Positions 10,901 to 21,350 of a stretch of 64,000 bases of DNA are shown here, one piece after another. The stretch covers positions 10,416,001 to 10,480,000 of the forward strand of contig OZ020244.1 in the NCBI GenBank assembly GCA_963971285.1. Reading direction: 5' to 3'. Every line of letters begins with the position of its first letter. The first letter of the stretch is position 1. Made by a program: the position numbers and the translations under genes. The stretch is from Astropecten irregularis (Eukaryota; Echinodermata; Asteroidea; Paxillosida; Astropectinidae). The notes under the pieces are model-generated. The model had not been told where the DNA came from. It saw only the letters and a program-made list of their open reading frames with translations, and searched no databases.

Positions 10901-12821
10901 TTGCAACCCAGCATCACAAAATCGTTTTCCTATGGTAGCCAAAGCTGTCATAGTGGTGTGGAAGGCACCAAGACGAATCACAATTCGGTCCATGAAGAGT
11001 GGAGTTTGCCATCTGATTGTCTGTGCTTTTGCATAAATTGCTTGATCAACTACGACCACCACTGATGGGAGTTCCAATTTATTGGCGATTTCCACACTCC
11101 GATGAAGAATTGTATTCACTGCATTCAGATCTGTTGGGCTTGCATCAATCACTGGTAGGTACCCAACTTTAGCTTTTGGTGGAACTTCTTCAGTAAGTAG
11201 CTGGTTGAATCTAGTCCATGCAGGGAGTATGCGCTTTGTGGGAATCTTTGTGAGATAATATGCTGCATCTTTGCGCATGGGGTGTTCCATCGATGGCATA
11301 TGGTGCTTCATTTCTAGGGCTACTCCGAAGGCAAATGTAGCTGGTGATGATTTTTTAGCACCACGAAATGCTACCAAATCTACATCTGGTGCTGTCAATG
11401 AGCGTTTCCTTGTCCTCATCATAGACTGCTTCGGTAGCTGCTCTGATGTGGAACTGGAAGCCTGCGTTTCTGAATGCTGAATTACAATGCCATTAGTATT
11501 GTTGGTGGTTCCTTTACCCGACAAAGTCTCCTCTCCAAAGTCATTATTGTCCCACACCAAGGTAGTGAATGCGCCTTTCACGATGCAGGATGGTAGTGCA
11601 TTGCTGCCTCTTTGAATTTCTCGCTGGGCCAACGCCGTGTCGTGCTCAAGAGCTGATGTATGGGAAACACAGTGGCCCAGACCATTTAACAGCTAAATTA
11701 GTTGTGCCGAGCCAGTCATGTGCCGTACAGCCATTGCCAAGGACATGTGCTTTGGCAATGTTTTTTCCCCTTTGGTTGCCATGTACACAATATCTTGCGC
11801 AAGTGTGAGAATACGTCTACTTTCTCCTGCATGAACTTCAACAAATTCATCTCCTTTAGGGACATCAGAGCTGCCAACAACCCAAGCCAAGAAATTGAAG
11901 AGCTTGACTGGGATGACCTGATGCGCAGTATCCAGAGTTAAATCTGATGAGGTTGGAGGCCAGGCAAGCAAGCTTCTCAGATGACATCTGTTCGATTTCT
12001 CTTCTGATGTCAAGGGCAGTGGAGAACCGTTTGCAATGTGCTCATCCGATAGTTGGCGATGACATCAAGTTTACTTGCTTCTTTTCTCGGCTGAAGAGGG
12101 GGAGTCTGCGAGTCATCATTGGTACTGGTGCTTGAGTCCGAGGAGGTATCGCTTTCTGACTCCACTTTGTCATCGTTCAGGAAGGACAAGCTGTCAACAT
12201 AAACGAATTCACTTTCGTTCGGTTTCAAGAAGCAAAGTTGGGGGTATGCTTCTTTAAGTCGTTGCTTAAGACTCCATGTCTTGTAAGAAGATGAATCTTC
12301 ACGTTCGGTGTCTCGTACAGTTCTGTCAAACACCCTTTTTAGTTTTGTCATCCTCCATACTTCCTTGTCATTAATGACACGACTTTCTACTGTGTCTCGG
12401 CAAAATTTCTCAAAAGCTGCTGTGTAGAGAGACGATTGTGCCTTTGTATCATTTTGCGTTTTACTAAGGAACCTTATGTAGTCCTTATGGCAAGAGGAAT
12501 GGTACCTTAGTTCAATGGCCACACAGTCTTTATTTTCGATGTGCAGAAGCAAATTCTCGTCTTTCTTCAACTTCGCAGCCTCCAAAAGCTTGCCGCCATC
12601 AATAAGCTCACATTGGACTAGGGGTTGCTTCTTCCGCTTTCCATCACGGTCTCTTGTGTACCGAGCACCACGACATATAATGCACATTCTTGGGAGAACA
12701 TGGGAAGAAGTGGCAGTTTTCGATTTCTCCAATCCAGATCTTGAACGCAGGATTCTTGTCTTTTTCCGACCAGGCTCAGCGTCTGAATCATCCTCAGTGG
12801 TTTGTGCTCTGGTGTTGACAT
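7916..12821 (-). pseudogene. Decayed large multidomain metazoan repeat-family protein, main exon
   Basis: Reading leftward from the splice acceptor (TTTTTACAG, exon from 12,821), the blocks are: a Cys zinc-finger-like segment (CIICRGARY) and YHSSCHKDY at about 12,650-12,480; an ALDIRREIEQ block; GSAQLI..LLNGLGHCVS; SRTRKRS-like MMRTRKRS; a VVVVDQAIYAKAQ...IVIRLGAFH core near 11,000; an FAVQ...EQTANRDSK segment; then NKLKTF-like MKLKTFTSIAK, WIIDGMAMLQQM, CSHEEADTRMFFH, SPDTDVFVIG and FTGCDSVSAF. The last group resembles a PIN/FEN-type nuclease with its aspartates. I recognise this arrangement as a multicopy 'uncharacterised protein' family in invertebrates, but know no established function. 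Lesions: in-frame TAG at 11,693 and at 10,386, frameshifts near 12,030, 10,735, 10,285, 9,900 and 8,505, and a MITE inserted at 8,903. It ends in an acidic tail (about 7,920-7,990). Confidence 0.7.
8895..9221. mobile_element. hAT-like MITE with 8-bp target-site duplication
   Basis: The element itself is 8903-9213 (311 bp). Its ends, CATAGAGATGCATACTAATA and the complement of ...ATGTATCTCTATG, form 33-bp terminal inverted repeats with one mismatch, reaching to GAGGGCGG. Exact 8-bp duplications GGCACATC flank it at 8895-8902 and 9214-9221. An 8-bp duplication is the hallmark of hAT-type integration. Removing the element and one duplication restores the reading frame of the surrounding minus-strand protein between its VMC and HSISPNDG residues, which proves insertion into coding sequence. 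It carries no transposase. Confidence 0.92.
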
Positions 12822-15111
12822 CTGTAAAAACAAACAAAATATATACCACACATTAAATCTCATATGAAATTGCTCGGGAAGATTCAAAATATCCGTTTAA
12901 ATGTACATTTATTTGCAGTGAAACACATTCGGATAGTGTGGCAGGTATCTCATTCACAAACTGCACAAAAAGGAGCAAAATTATAAAGGGCTTGTGGAAA
13001 ACTATGTTATCAGAACAAAAAATGGCCAGGGTTTCCCCTATGGATGGCGAGTCCAGTAATCAGTTTGCATGGATAATGATAATTCATATCTTCAAAAGAT
13101 GTAAATTATCTTATCTATAACAAACTGTAAAAGTGTGAAAACAGTTTTTGCACAGGGCTTTTAAAATTCCTAATTTACGAAGCAGGTCAACTCGTGCGTC
13201 GATCAACTTGTAGTTGTACTCTGTATGGTCGACTCGTATGCCGCTTAACTCATATGTTGATCAACTAAAACACCGACTAACTCATACGCCGGTCAACTCG
13301 TACAACACTCAAGGAATGCATCAATTTTTTTTCAGGATTGCAAAATAAAAAATATCTTTCAGGACTCAAGGGAGCCTTTTTTCCCCCGGGATGAATTTTT
13401 TCGGGGTTTGTATTTTTTTACGTTAAAAAGGAAAAAACTGACATATTAATAATAGGCCTAGGCCTAAGTCATTTTCCTTCAAAAATACAGAATCCTTCAT
13501 TCCTTTCAAATTCCATTGGAAATGTTGTACGAGTTGGTAGGTGTACGAGTTGGTAGGCATACGAGTTGGACAGCGTACGAGTCGGACATGGGGCGTACAA
13601 CGAGTTGGTCGCTACGAGTTGACCAGCATTCATAATCTGATAAAAAAATATAGGGCCTAACGTTTGGCCTAATTCATACCCCCACACTTCTTTATTTAAT
13701 AAAATAAAAACTGTATTCACAATTTCTAACAAAAAATGGATCCAACTCCCATTTTAATCAAATCTAGCTTCGTATACTGTCACAGATGGTACGTGATTTT
13801 TACTCAGACGGTTAATGGACACACGCAATGACAGAAATAACAAATTCCAAACACAGAAGGTAAAATTTCTTAACAAAAAAAAAAACTTTTAATTCCGAGC
13901 AACTTCTAGTGGATGGAAAGCATCCAAAACAATGCATATGGAATTCAAATTAAATAAACTTTAATGATGAACAGCAAAATCAATGATTTAAACACTTAAA
14001 ATGTTCAACAGAATGAAATCAAATGAACTAAATTGGTGATAACTAAATAAACAAAACTGAGCAATGATGAAGGTAGATTGCTTCCTCAAATCTGAGCTGA
14101 GCCCTAGCCCGAGGACCCCTGTGCGTTCAAAACCAACAGAAAAGAACAAAATGGACGCACTTTAGCAAAATAAGAATTTTGAATGTTTTCAACTCAACAG
14201 TTTGAATTGAAGTATGCAAATGAAAATTCAACACAAATGAATCATGCATGAAAATAAATACAAAGTTTGCAACTTACCGAAGGCTTGAGAGTGCCAGAAC
14301 GTAAGCCTCTGGTCTTGGCCAATCTGAGGAAGCGTTGTACAATTAATACTTTATGGTGATTTGACATTTATGGTGGATATGTGGTGGTGGTGGTGGTGGG
14401 GATGATCTGATGAGTTGGTTCTCCGGTAGCTCCTGCGGTAGCCTGCCTTGAGTCCAAGTAGTGTTGCTGTGGGGTACCCTCATATGGCCATCAGGTTCAC
14501 TATATATAGCATCATAAGCACACACCACCACTCTCCACCATGTCAATGTGGCACTCTGCCAGGGCAGGGCTTTCTTAGCCTTATATATTCACTATTTAAA
14601 AAAAAAACCTTTAAAAGAATCCTATTCTAACTAATATAAAGAGCACCTGAAAGTTAAGACTGTTTAACATAGTAATCACGTTAATTCTTGGCATGGTGCA
14701 CAAAAGCTACTGGGCTAGAGTGAACCATTCACTCTCATTGTTAGTAATACAATGCCCTCAGACAATGCCTTCCACCCAGACCTGCACAGTCAGAGCTCTT
14801 TACATTCCTTTAATACAGTTAATCACACAAAAAGCACTGGTTTAAATAAAATTAATTAACACATACAAACTTTTCAAAAAATAAAACAAATAATACAGGT
14901 GGGATTATTGACATATACCCAATGCAGTTTCATACAAAAACTGATGTAATGACCATAGTCCAAACAATTCTGAAAAGAATTGGGCCTAGGGTTAGGCCCT
15001 TGTAAAAATGTAAAATGAAAAATTAATGCCCAACACAGTTCAGAAGTCGGCGCTACGTTCACTACATTAGCCTTAAATACAACCGTTAAATATGTTTGAA
15101 AATGCTAACCT
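12822..15111 (-). other. Intron of the repeat-family gene
   Basis: Minus-strand donor GCAG|GTTAGC at 15,111 and acceptor TTTTTACAG| at 12,822. The joined codon G|AT keeps the frame into DVNTRAQTTEDD, so the intron is supported by phase. It contains inverted arrays of a short GTACGAGTTG-like word (13,175-13,310 and 13,525-13,625), a (GGT)n run near 14,380 and otherwise AT-rich DNA without a recognised gene. Confidence 0.6.
13175..13625. repeat. Inverted arrays of a short CAACTCGTACG-like word
   Basis: At 13,185-13,315 the words CAACTCGTGCG, CGACTCGTATG, TAACTCATATG, TAACTCATACG and CAACTCGTAC occur about every 20 bases. At 13,525-13,620 the complement (GTACGAGTTGG, ATACGAGTTGG, GTACGAGTCGG, CTACGAGTTGA) repeats in the opposite orientation. 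The two arrays could pair as an imperfect hairpin with about 200 bases between them. No ORF and no target duplication were resolved; a MITE built from tandem subterminal motifs is one explanation. Confidence 0.6.
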
Positions 15112-15475
15112 GCAGCTGACAAGGATTGTGGAAGAATGTCTTGTTTCTACTTGGCTAGGACAGCACGTTTTTGTTCCGAAGAATCCGTGAAATACTGGTA
15201 GCATTTCCGATGAAAACCACCATCATTGGGCATCGCAGGCGAAGGCCTACGGTCACCGTCAGCACCGTCACTATCATGATGATCTGCTATGAAAGACCTT
15301 GCTTTTTCAGCCGATTTGCCAGCCAGATCCTTCCATTCTTGTACACTGTCTAGGAACTTTGTCCACGATGTCTCAGTTATCGGTTTGATGTCTTCATTCA
15401 CATGAGGAAAATGTGCATAGCATTTTAATTTCGACTCCTGCTACATTTTCGTTACGAACATCGGCCATGTCGGCC
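15112..15475 (-). pseudogene. First exon of the decayed repeat-family gene
   Basis: Minus-strand reading from 15,401 shows ITETSWTKFLDSVQEWK followed by FHRKCYQYFT, the usual N-terminal Cys/His-containing block of this repeat-protein family. An in-frame TAG at 15,147-15,149 interrupts it just before KQDILPQSLSAA and the donor site at 15,111. An upstream segment from an ATG at about 15,475 (MADMADVRNEN) could be the true start if a single-base shift near 15,405 is accepted. The exon joins 12,821 in phase. Recognition is by motif; function is unknown. Confidence 0.55.
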
Positions 15476-15888
15476 ATGTTGCCACGATCGTGTTTACACA
15501 TTTCCTGTGACGTTGCCACCGACTTTGACGTCCCGTGTGTAGCTATAACAGCCATTTTCATTGGCAAAAAAAAAATCGTTTTCTATTGGCGCACGACATC
15601 TTACATCCAATGAGCGTCAAGCTAAAAAGGAAGCAGCCAACGATATATGGGAAACCGGATTTCATTGGGCAAACGCGTGCACCGCTGGATATTTCCAATA
15701 TTATTCCGCGTACAAAATCCGATTTTATTTTCATCAAAATAACATAAATGCGCGAGATATGAACGTGGGAACAACAAAAATAATACTTATTGTAACGTAA
15801 ACTATCTTAAGAGGGGTTTTCATGTCCCCCCCTCCGCGGTGGAGAGCAAGGCTGAACGTAAAGAACGGACGCCCGGCGGTCTATACTT
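15476..15888. other. Intergenic, no feature seen
   Basis: Upstream flank of the minus-strand gene and left flank of the DIRS fragment. No ORF or repeat was recognised. Confidence 0.35.
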
Positions 15889-18216
15889 ACACACCACATT
15901 CCAGGTGTGCAGAATACTCAGGCGGATTATTTATCTCGCTCATTTAACGATCGCCTTGAATGGAAGTTGAATACAGGATGGTTTCACACAATTACGACAA
16001 ATATGGGTGTTATGCCAAGCATTGATTTATTTGCATCTCGCCACAACTATCAGTTAAACCATTTGTATCCTGGCTGCCTGACCCAGAAGCAACAGCATGT
16101 GATGCTTTTTCACTCTCATGGTCAAATGAGATTATCTATGCTTTCCCACCTTTTTCTGTCATTGACAGGGTGCTTCAAAAGCTAGAGGACAATGGTCCCA
16201 CTGTGGACAACACAACACTGGTTTCCACGACTACTGCGACTGTTAATCGCCACCCCACTCGTCTTACCAAGGAAGGGCAGGTTGCTTCACCTACCATATG
16301 CGCCAGAACGCAGACACCCATTGGAGGGACAAGTCAAGATTTGTGCGGCACTCCCTCACATCGTGAGGCCTTTCAGACAACGCTATCAACATTGTCCTCT
16401 GCGGATGGAGACAGAGTATGAAGCGTCAATACTCATCTGCCACCAGGAAGTGGATACACTTTTGTTCTCAACGGTCAACAGATCCTATTCAAGTAACTCT
16501 GACTGTGGGACTCGACTTTCTCACTGAGTTAGTGGAGAATGGTGCAACATACAGCTCCGTGAACACCGCACGCAGTGCGCTCTCTGCACTGCTTTGGTCA
16601 GACAATGACAGCATACAGACACGGTTTGGCGAACACTCCTTAGTTACCCGCTTTATGCGCGGGGTGTACAACACCAGATCACAGATGCCTCGTTATACAG
16701 TGTGTATAAAAAAAAACGCAACAGGATTTAAATTCAAATTTGTGAAGATTGTGTTAGTTTTCCAGCAAAGTGAATAGTATCATGTTAAAGCCACATTTCT
16801 CCTATTTCCAATGATATGTTTTTTTATTCATACACGGTCACGGATGGCTGAGTAATCATTCTTTTTGTACAATGGGTCAGAATGGACTTGGGACCAAGTT
16901 TTACACACGGCTTACTGCATCAAACTCATCAATGATTCTTTGTCGGAGAGTTGCAATATCAGGTGGAGGGGTAATTAACACTTTTCCAAAGAAAAAAGTT
17001 ACAAATCAGACCTGGAAAATGGATACTTACAGATTTAAAATGAAAATGCGATTGGGATTACTGAATTAATGGAAAACTTTCCTATGCAACAAAGGGGTGT
17101 CTTCAGACGCATATGGTGGGCTCAGAATGGCGCATCAGCCCATCGACTAGTTGCAGTAAGAAACAGATTGGTTGAGGTTTTTGGACATCGAGTGATTGCT
17201 TGTATCATGATGTGGAGTGGCCATCGTGATCTCCGGATCTTACTTGTTGTTGTGACTTTTTCTTCTGGGGTTATCTCAAGAGCAAAGTGTTTATTACCCT
17301 CCACCTGATATTGCAACTCTCCGACAAAGAATCATTGATGTGTTTGTTCCTCTAAGTCGTGTGTAAAACTTGGTCCCAAGTCTATTTTGACCCATTGTCC
17401 AAAAAGAATAATTACTCAGCCATCCGTGACCGTGTATGAATAAAAAAGCATATCATTGGAAAGAGGAGAAATGTGGCTTTAACATGATACTATTAACTTT
17501 GCTGTAAAATTAACGCAATCTTCAGAAATTTGAATTTAAATCCTGTTGCGTTTTTTTTGATACACACTGTACAGAGACATGGGATGTAGGCGTATTGCTA
17601 CGTTACATTGGCAACATGGAACCACTAGTCTCCATAGTCCATACCATTGAAACTGTTGGCGTTTAAACTTGTGTGTTTGTGTTCACTTACAACGGGACAA
17701 AGAGTCCAAACATTTGCCTTGTTCAATTTAAGAAACATGACAGTCATGGATGCAGTAGTTCGCATTAAGATCAATGCTTTGACAAAAACCTCTAAACCAG
17801 GTCAACATCAGCCATCAATAATTTTGTCAGCGTACCCGCATGTCAAATCCATTTGTGTTCTTCGAACATTGCTGGAGTATATTAAACGGACGAAGACGTT
17901 CCGTGCCTCGAACGATAAGTTATTTCTTAGTTATGCACCTCCTCATAAGGAGGTTGGTACCCCAACATTATCACGTTGGTTGAAACAGTGCATTTCTAAT
18001 GCTGGGATAGACTCCTCCATATTAAGGGCACACAGTTTCCGAAGTGCCGCAACCTCTGCAGCAGCCAGTAAAGGGGTTCCTATTGATTTGATATTGCAAA
18101 CAGTTGGATGGAAAAGTCCCCTAACGTTTGCCAAGTTTTATGACAGGAGTGATAATATTTTACCCTCTAAGAGACCACAGAAAGTTTTTGCCTGCTCAGA
18201 GCTGAGTATTAAATGA
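15889..18216 (+). pseudogene. DIRS-like retroelement fragment: RNase H to tyrosine recombinase
   Basis: DIRS elements replicate by reverse transcription and integrate with a tyrosine recombinase. The fragment opens at HHIPGVQNTQADYLSR (15,889), an RNase H end block, then IDLFASRHN, a shifted WLPDPEATACDAFS (from about 16,078), FPPFSVIDRVLQKLEDNG and WFPRLLRLLIATP. The recombinase N-terminal domain starts about 16,418 and is split by a mariner derivative after residues PRYT (16,695). It resumes at 17,572 (ETWDVGVLLRYIG) and, after a shift near 17,643, runs to 18,216 with the catalytic signatures TTGQR, HSFR and FAKFYDR. At least four frameshifts exist. The reverse transcriptase and 5' end are missing. 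Confidence 0.87.
16696..17571. mobile_element. Tc1/mariner derivative with TA duplication and transposase remnant
   Basis: The element is 16698-17569 (872 bp), bounded by TA on both sides. The ends CAGTGTGTATAAAAAAA and TTTTTGATACACACTG open terminal inverted repeats of well over 200 bp, readable as far as the CTCCGACAAAGAATCAT segment. Inside, frames near 17,069-17,330 give WWAQNGASAHRL, VRNRLVEVFGHRVIA, a broken EWPS.SPDLT, CDFFFWGYLKSKV and PPPDIATLRQRI, the C-terminal catalytic half of a mariner-type DDE transposase. The usual QDGA aspartate is N here and stops are present. Excision across the TA restores the recombinase frame of the host DIRS element. Confidence 0.92.
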
Positions 18217-18450
18217 TTGAGCTTGTCATGCTCTACCTTAGACTAGATGTCTTGGCCATATACTTTCGTATATAATTTCTTTTGAAGTTGAGATGCTATT
18301 AAATTAGGGTTGTTGGTGACAACTCCCTCTTGAAAGTTGCAAGTATATCGCACATGCCTGTGTATTTATTACTCATTTCTTGTAAGTAACATTACACTGC
18401 TCCTTTTCAAATCTCATGTGACTCCGAATGGAGGTAATGGTGAGGTAGAA
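18217..18450. other. DIRS 3' flank, no gene
   Basis: AT-rich stretch after the recombinase stop codon. It may include the 3' terminal region of the DIRS element, but its boundary could not be fixed. Confidence 0.35.
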
Positions 18451-18451
18451 T

Positions 18452-18820
18452 CGACCAATTAAACGAAAGAAGTGAAGTTTGATTGGGATTCTGACGATCT
18501 ATTACCGTAATGATGAGTCACTTGGCACCCACCAATTTGTGTCCTGGACACGGGTAAGCTCTTAAGCAGTATTTTTTTCACCCTCCCGTTAACGGTTGGA
18601 TCAGCGTAATGTACCGATACTTGGTACTTTGAATTACTGGCGATCACACACTGGGAGCGCACTTGTATAGAGCCTCAAGGCATGAATATCATTCCTTTCC
18701 TTTCAAGCGTGACACTGCGTTAGCTACTTAACAATACAATCTCATGGGACTCCTCATTACGGTAATAGATCGGCAGAATCCCAATCAAACTTCACTTCTT
18801 TCGTTTAATTGGTCGATTAT
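18452..18820. repeat. 68-bp inverted repeat pair
   Basis: ATCGACCAATTAAACGAAAG begins the left arm (about 18,452-18,520) and its complement ends the right arm (about 18,750-18,820). The arms run through GAAGTTTGATTGGGATTCTG and CTATTACCGTAATG with only a few differences, enclosing about 230 bp. It could be the terminal inverted repeat system of the adjacent DIRS element or an independent MITE; no target duplication was seen. Confidence 0.7.
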
Positions 18821-19456
18821 ATATGGCCCCACTCTGCCTACTTCTAACAAGGTTGATTAAACCCCTATTGTTCGCGACGTAAGGCGGTAGTGGGGTAGCA
18901 GGATCCCAAATGACAAAGTCGGTTTTGTTTACGAACACGCACATAATAGTTATGGCCTCTACCGTCCATTTTGTGTCCGGCCTCTGCCTGCGACCGTGTT
19001 CCGCGATGTTCCCCGCCTAAGAGCTTCGAGAAAACGGTTAAAGTTCCTCGGAACTTATTATTAAAGTCTCTCGGGAAAAAACGCGCATAATTGTAGCTGG
19101 CATGGTCTCGGAACAAGCCCAAATGAAATATTTATTTTGGACTTGACACGGAGTTGACGAAAACCCCGCGTAAAGCAGGTTCTACGTCAACACCCTGCCC
19201 AAGCGGTCTATACCCAACTAATCTAAAATTATGTACATCTTTGACAGGTCGACCTAATAAATGGCGAGTTCTAATAGCCCCCCAATTTTCCCTTAATGAC
19301 TCCGGCAGTTCAGTGTCTTTGTTGCAACGAATCCGACGAAACTAGATCATAAACGCCCTCTATCATCCGATTTTTACTTTCGGTACCGAATTTGCAAATC
19401 TGTTAAGTGGACTCGTTGCCAGTCCCCACATTGTTGATGTTAAGTAGAATGAACGT
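18821..19456. other. Left flank of the Polinton, no feature seen
   Basis: No recognisable gene. The segment GAATGAACGT directly before the Polinton target site also follows the right target duplication (34,728-34,736), see the target-site entry. Confidence 0.4.
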
Positions 19457-19462
19457 TAGCGG
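19457..19462. repeat. Polinton target-site duplication, left copy (TAGCGG)
   Basis: TAGCGG directly precedes the first element base (AGTAGTGGGG) and recurs at 34,721-34,726 directly after the last (CCCCACTACT). Six bases is the duplication length made by Polinton integrases. Confidence 0.95.
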
Positions 19463-19953
19463 AGTAGTGGGGGGGGTCTGTATGGTACACATTGACCTTT
19501 GACCTCAAAACCGGAAGGTCATTGTATGAGGTCAAATATATGGTACACATTGACATTTGACCTTAACAAGGTCATATGAATATGTATGAGGTCAGGGTGA
19601 CTGATTGAATTAACGGGGATGTTGATAATTGAATTAATAATAATTGGTAGTAATTGCTAATCCGGGAAGGTGATAATTAAAGGTTTAGAAAAACAGGAAA
19701 AGGGAAAGTGATAATTGGATCAACGGTGATTGTTTCTTTCCCCAAAAATTAAAGACGAATGAAAGAAATACTTAAAAAATGCTGTGTCATTGTTCTATTT
19801 TAAGAAACGATGGATAATTGAAGGTTTAGAAAAACAGGAAAAGGGAAAGTGATAATTGGATCAACAGTGATTGTTTCTTCCACAAAAGAAAATAAAGAAG
19901 AATGAAAGAAATACTTAAAATACGCTGAGTCATTGTTCTATTTTAAGAAACGA
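19463..19953. repeat. Polinton left terminal inverted repeat
   Basis: 491 bp matching the complement of 34,226-34,720. It starts AGTAGT plus a G8 run, then a GGTACACATTGACMTTTGACC motif twice, TTGATAATTGAATTAATAAT, and two tandem units of about 140 bp that each contain GGTTTAGAAAAACAGGAAAA and GATAATTGGATCAAC. The main differences from the right repeat are the G-run length and scattered substitutions. Confidence 0.95.
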
Positions 19954-20066
19954 CGTCATGCTATATCGTGAAGGGCTGTACAATGCCCCGTTCCGGAGAA
20001 ATGAAATAAATGCGATTGCAAAAATCAGAAAAGTGGTATTGCGTTGAATAGGATCAGTCGCGAAAG

Positions 20067-20849
20067 ATGAACGGTGAAACACTTACCAATACTTGGTCTC
20101 CTAAATGCAACGCGCTGCCGTCGTGTAGACCAGATTATACTTGGGATCCTGAAGGTGGTGTACGTGAAGTCTCTGGATTCAAGACAGAAATGGAATCGAC
20201 TCCATTGGCTCAATGTCGTGTACCTTCTAATAAGCCATCATTTCATAAAGCTAGCGAGGAATCCAGGAAAAGAGTGCTGCTTGAACGCCGCTTGACCTCA
20301 CCATTAAGGTCACCGAAAGTACCGAAGACCGAGACGGCGGAGTCCTTGAAGGCTAGCGTCGAGTTAGAATTGATGGACGGATCAGCGTGTAAACCCAATT
20401 ATAGTTGGAATTCAACCAGTAGTCCAAATGTAATCTCAGGGGACGCGATGGTGAAGCCCAGCTATAGTTGGGATTCGGCCGGTGGTCTCAATGAAGTGTC
20501 TGAATACAGGGATGAGTCGGAACTGGTGAAGCCGCGTAACCCAACGACCCTCGTGTCTCTGGAACAAGTTGTATCAGCCAAACCGTCTGCCGCCCCTGAG
20601 AATAGTATCAAAGATCTGACCTTTTTTCGCCGAATGCAGTTAAAGGGGAACAGGCACGTTGTTGTTGAAAAGTTTCGGGATGAAACTTACGTGAAAATAA
20701 GAGACTACCATCAGGTCAAAAAGAAAGGCTTTCCACTAGCTCCCGGACGAGGAATTAATCTCACGGCACAGGAGTGGGAGTGTCTAAAGATCATGATACC
20801 TGCCATTGACGAGGCTGTTAAGGAGGTGGATGACGCGTGCATTGGTTAA
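20067..20849 (+). CDS. PC4-domain protein with N-terminal Y-[ST]-W repeats
   Basis: 260 aa, intact. Residues about 195-253 (NRHVVVEKFRDETYVKIRDY ... PGRGINLTAQEWECLK ... IDEAV) fit the PC4/p15 single-stranded-DNA-binding fold: the beta-strand pattern, the K-PG-R-GI-L turn and the final helix with acidic IDEA. PC4 proteins bind ssDNA and melt or protect promoters and replication forks. The first 190 residues are low-complexity and hold three copies of a 16-18-residue repeat: PDYTWDPEGG (about 22-31), PNYSWNSTSS (110-119) and PSYSWDSAGG (131-140), each followed by a VSG/ISG/VSE. The repeat has no known function to me. It is the first gene inside the left TIR, runs rightward and ends inside the first 107-bp repeat unit. 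A role in DNA replication or early transcription is an inference. Confidence 0.85.
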   Translation: MNGETLTNTWSPKCNALPSCRPDYTWDPEGGVREVSGFKTEMESTPLAQCRVPSNKPSFHKASEESRKRVLLERRLTSPLRSPKVPKTETAESLKASVELELMDGSACKPNYSWNSTSSPNVISGDAMVKPSYSWDSAGGLNEVSEYRDESELVKPRNPTTLVSLEQVVSAKPSAAPENSIKDLTFFRRMQLKGNRHVVVEKFRDETYVKIRDYHQVKKKGFPLAPGRGINLTAQEWECLKIMIPAIDEAVKEVDDACIG

Positions 20850-21162
20850 TTATTGTCCGTTTGACGGGAAATTCAATGCACGCCCCCTCCCTAACCCTGC
20901 TGTACGTGAGAGTGCCTAAACACAATGAATCCGGTCACCGATGACACTTTGGTTAATTATTGTCCGTTTGGCGGGAAATTCAATGCACGCCCCCTCCCTA
21001 ACCCTGCTGTACGTGAGAGTGCCTAAACACAATGAATCCGGTCACCGATGACACTTTGGTTAATTATTGTCCGTTTGGCGGGAAATTCAATGCACGCCCC
21101 CTCCCTAGCCCTGCTGTACGGGAGAGTGCTTAAGACAATGAATCCGGTCACCGTTGACGCCG
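20842..21162. repeat. Three tandem 107-bp repeats
   Basis: TTGGTTAATTATTGTCCGTT starts at 20,842, 20,949 and 21,056, giving a strict 107-base period. Units share AATGCACGCCCCCTCCCTA and GAATCCGGTCACCG; units 1 and 2 are nearly identical and unit 3 is slightly diverged. Unit 1 begins over the last codons of the PC4-like gene. The array lies directly upstream of a TATA box and a spliced gene, so an enhancer or replication-control role is plausible but unproven. Confidence 0.95.
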
Positions 21163-21184
21163 AGAACAAAGGTGCGAATACAAT

Positions 21185-21192
21185 TATATAAA
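21185..21192 (+). promoter_or_regulatory. TATA box (TATATAAA) of the spliced early-type gene
   Basis: TATATAAA lies 22 bp after the third 107-bp repeat and about 160 bp before the ATG at 21,351, in the correct orientation, leaving a leader of roughly 130 bases. Confidence 0.6.
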
Positions 21193-21350
21193 GGCCTGTA
21201 GCTAGGACTGGTCCTAAAAATCCAGTCTCCCACCAGTCGTATTAACCAGCCAGTCGTCTTACACCACTCCGTTTTCGTCACCTTCACCGCACTTTTGCAC
21301 CATCATCTGCATCATCTGCATCACCTTGTTTTTTTTTGCCGTCTTGCACC

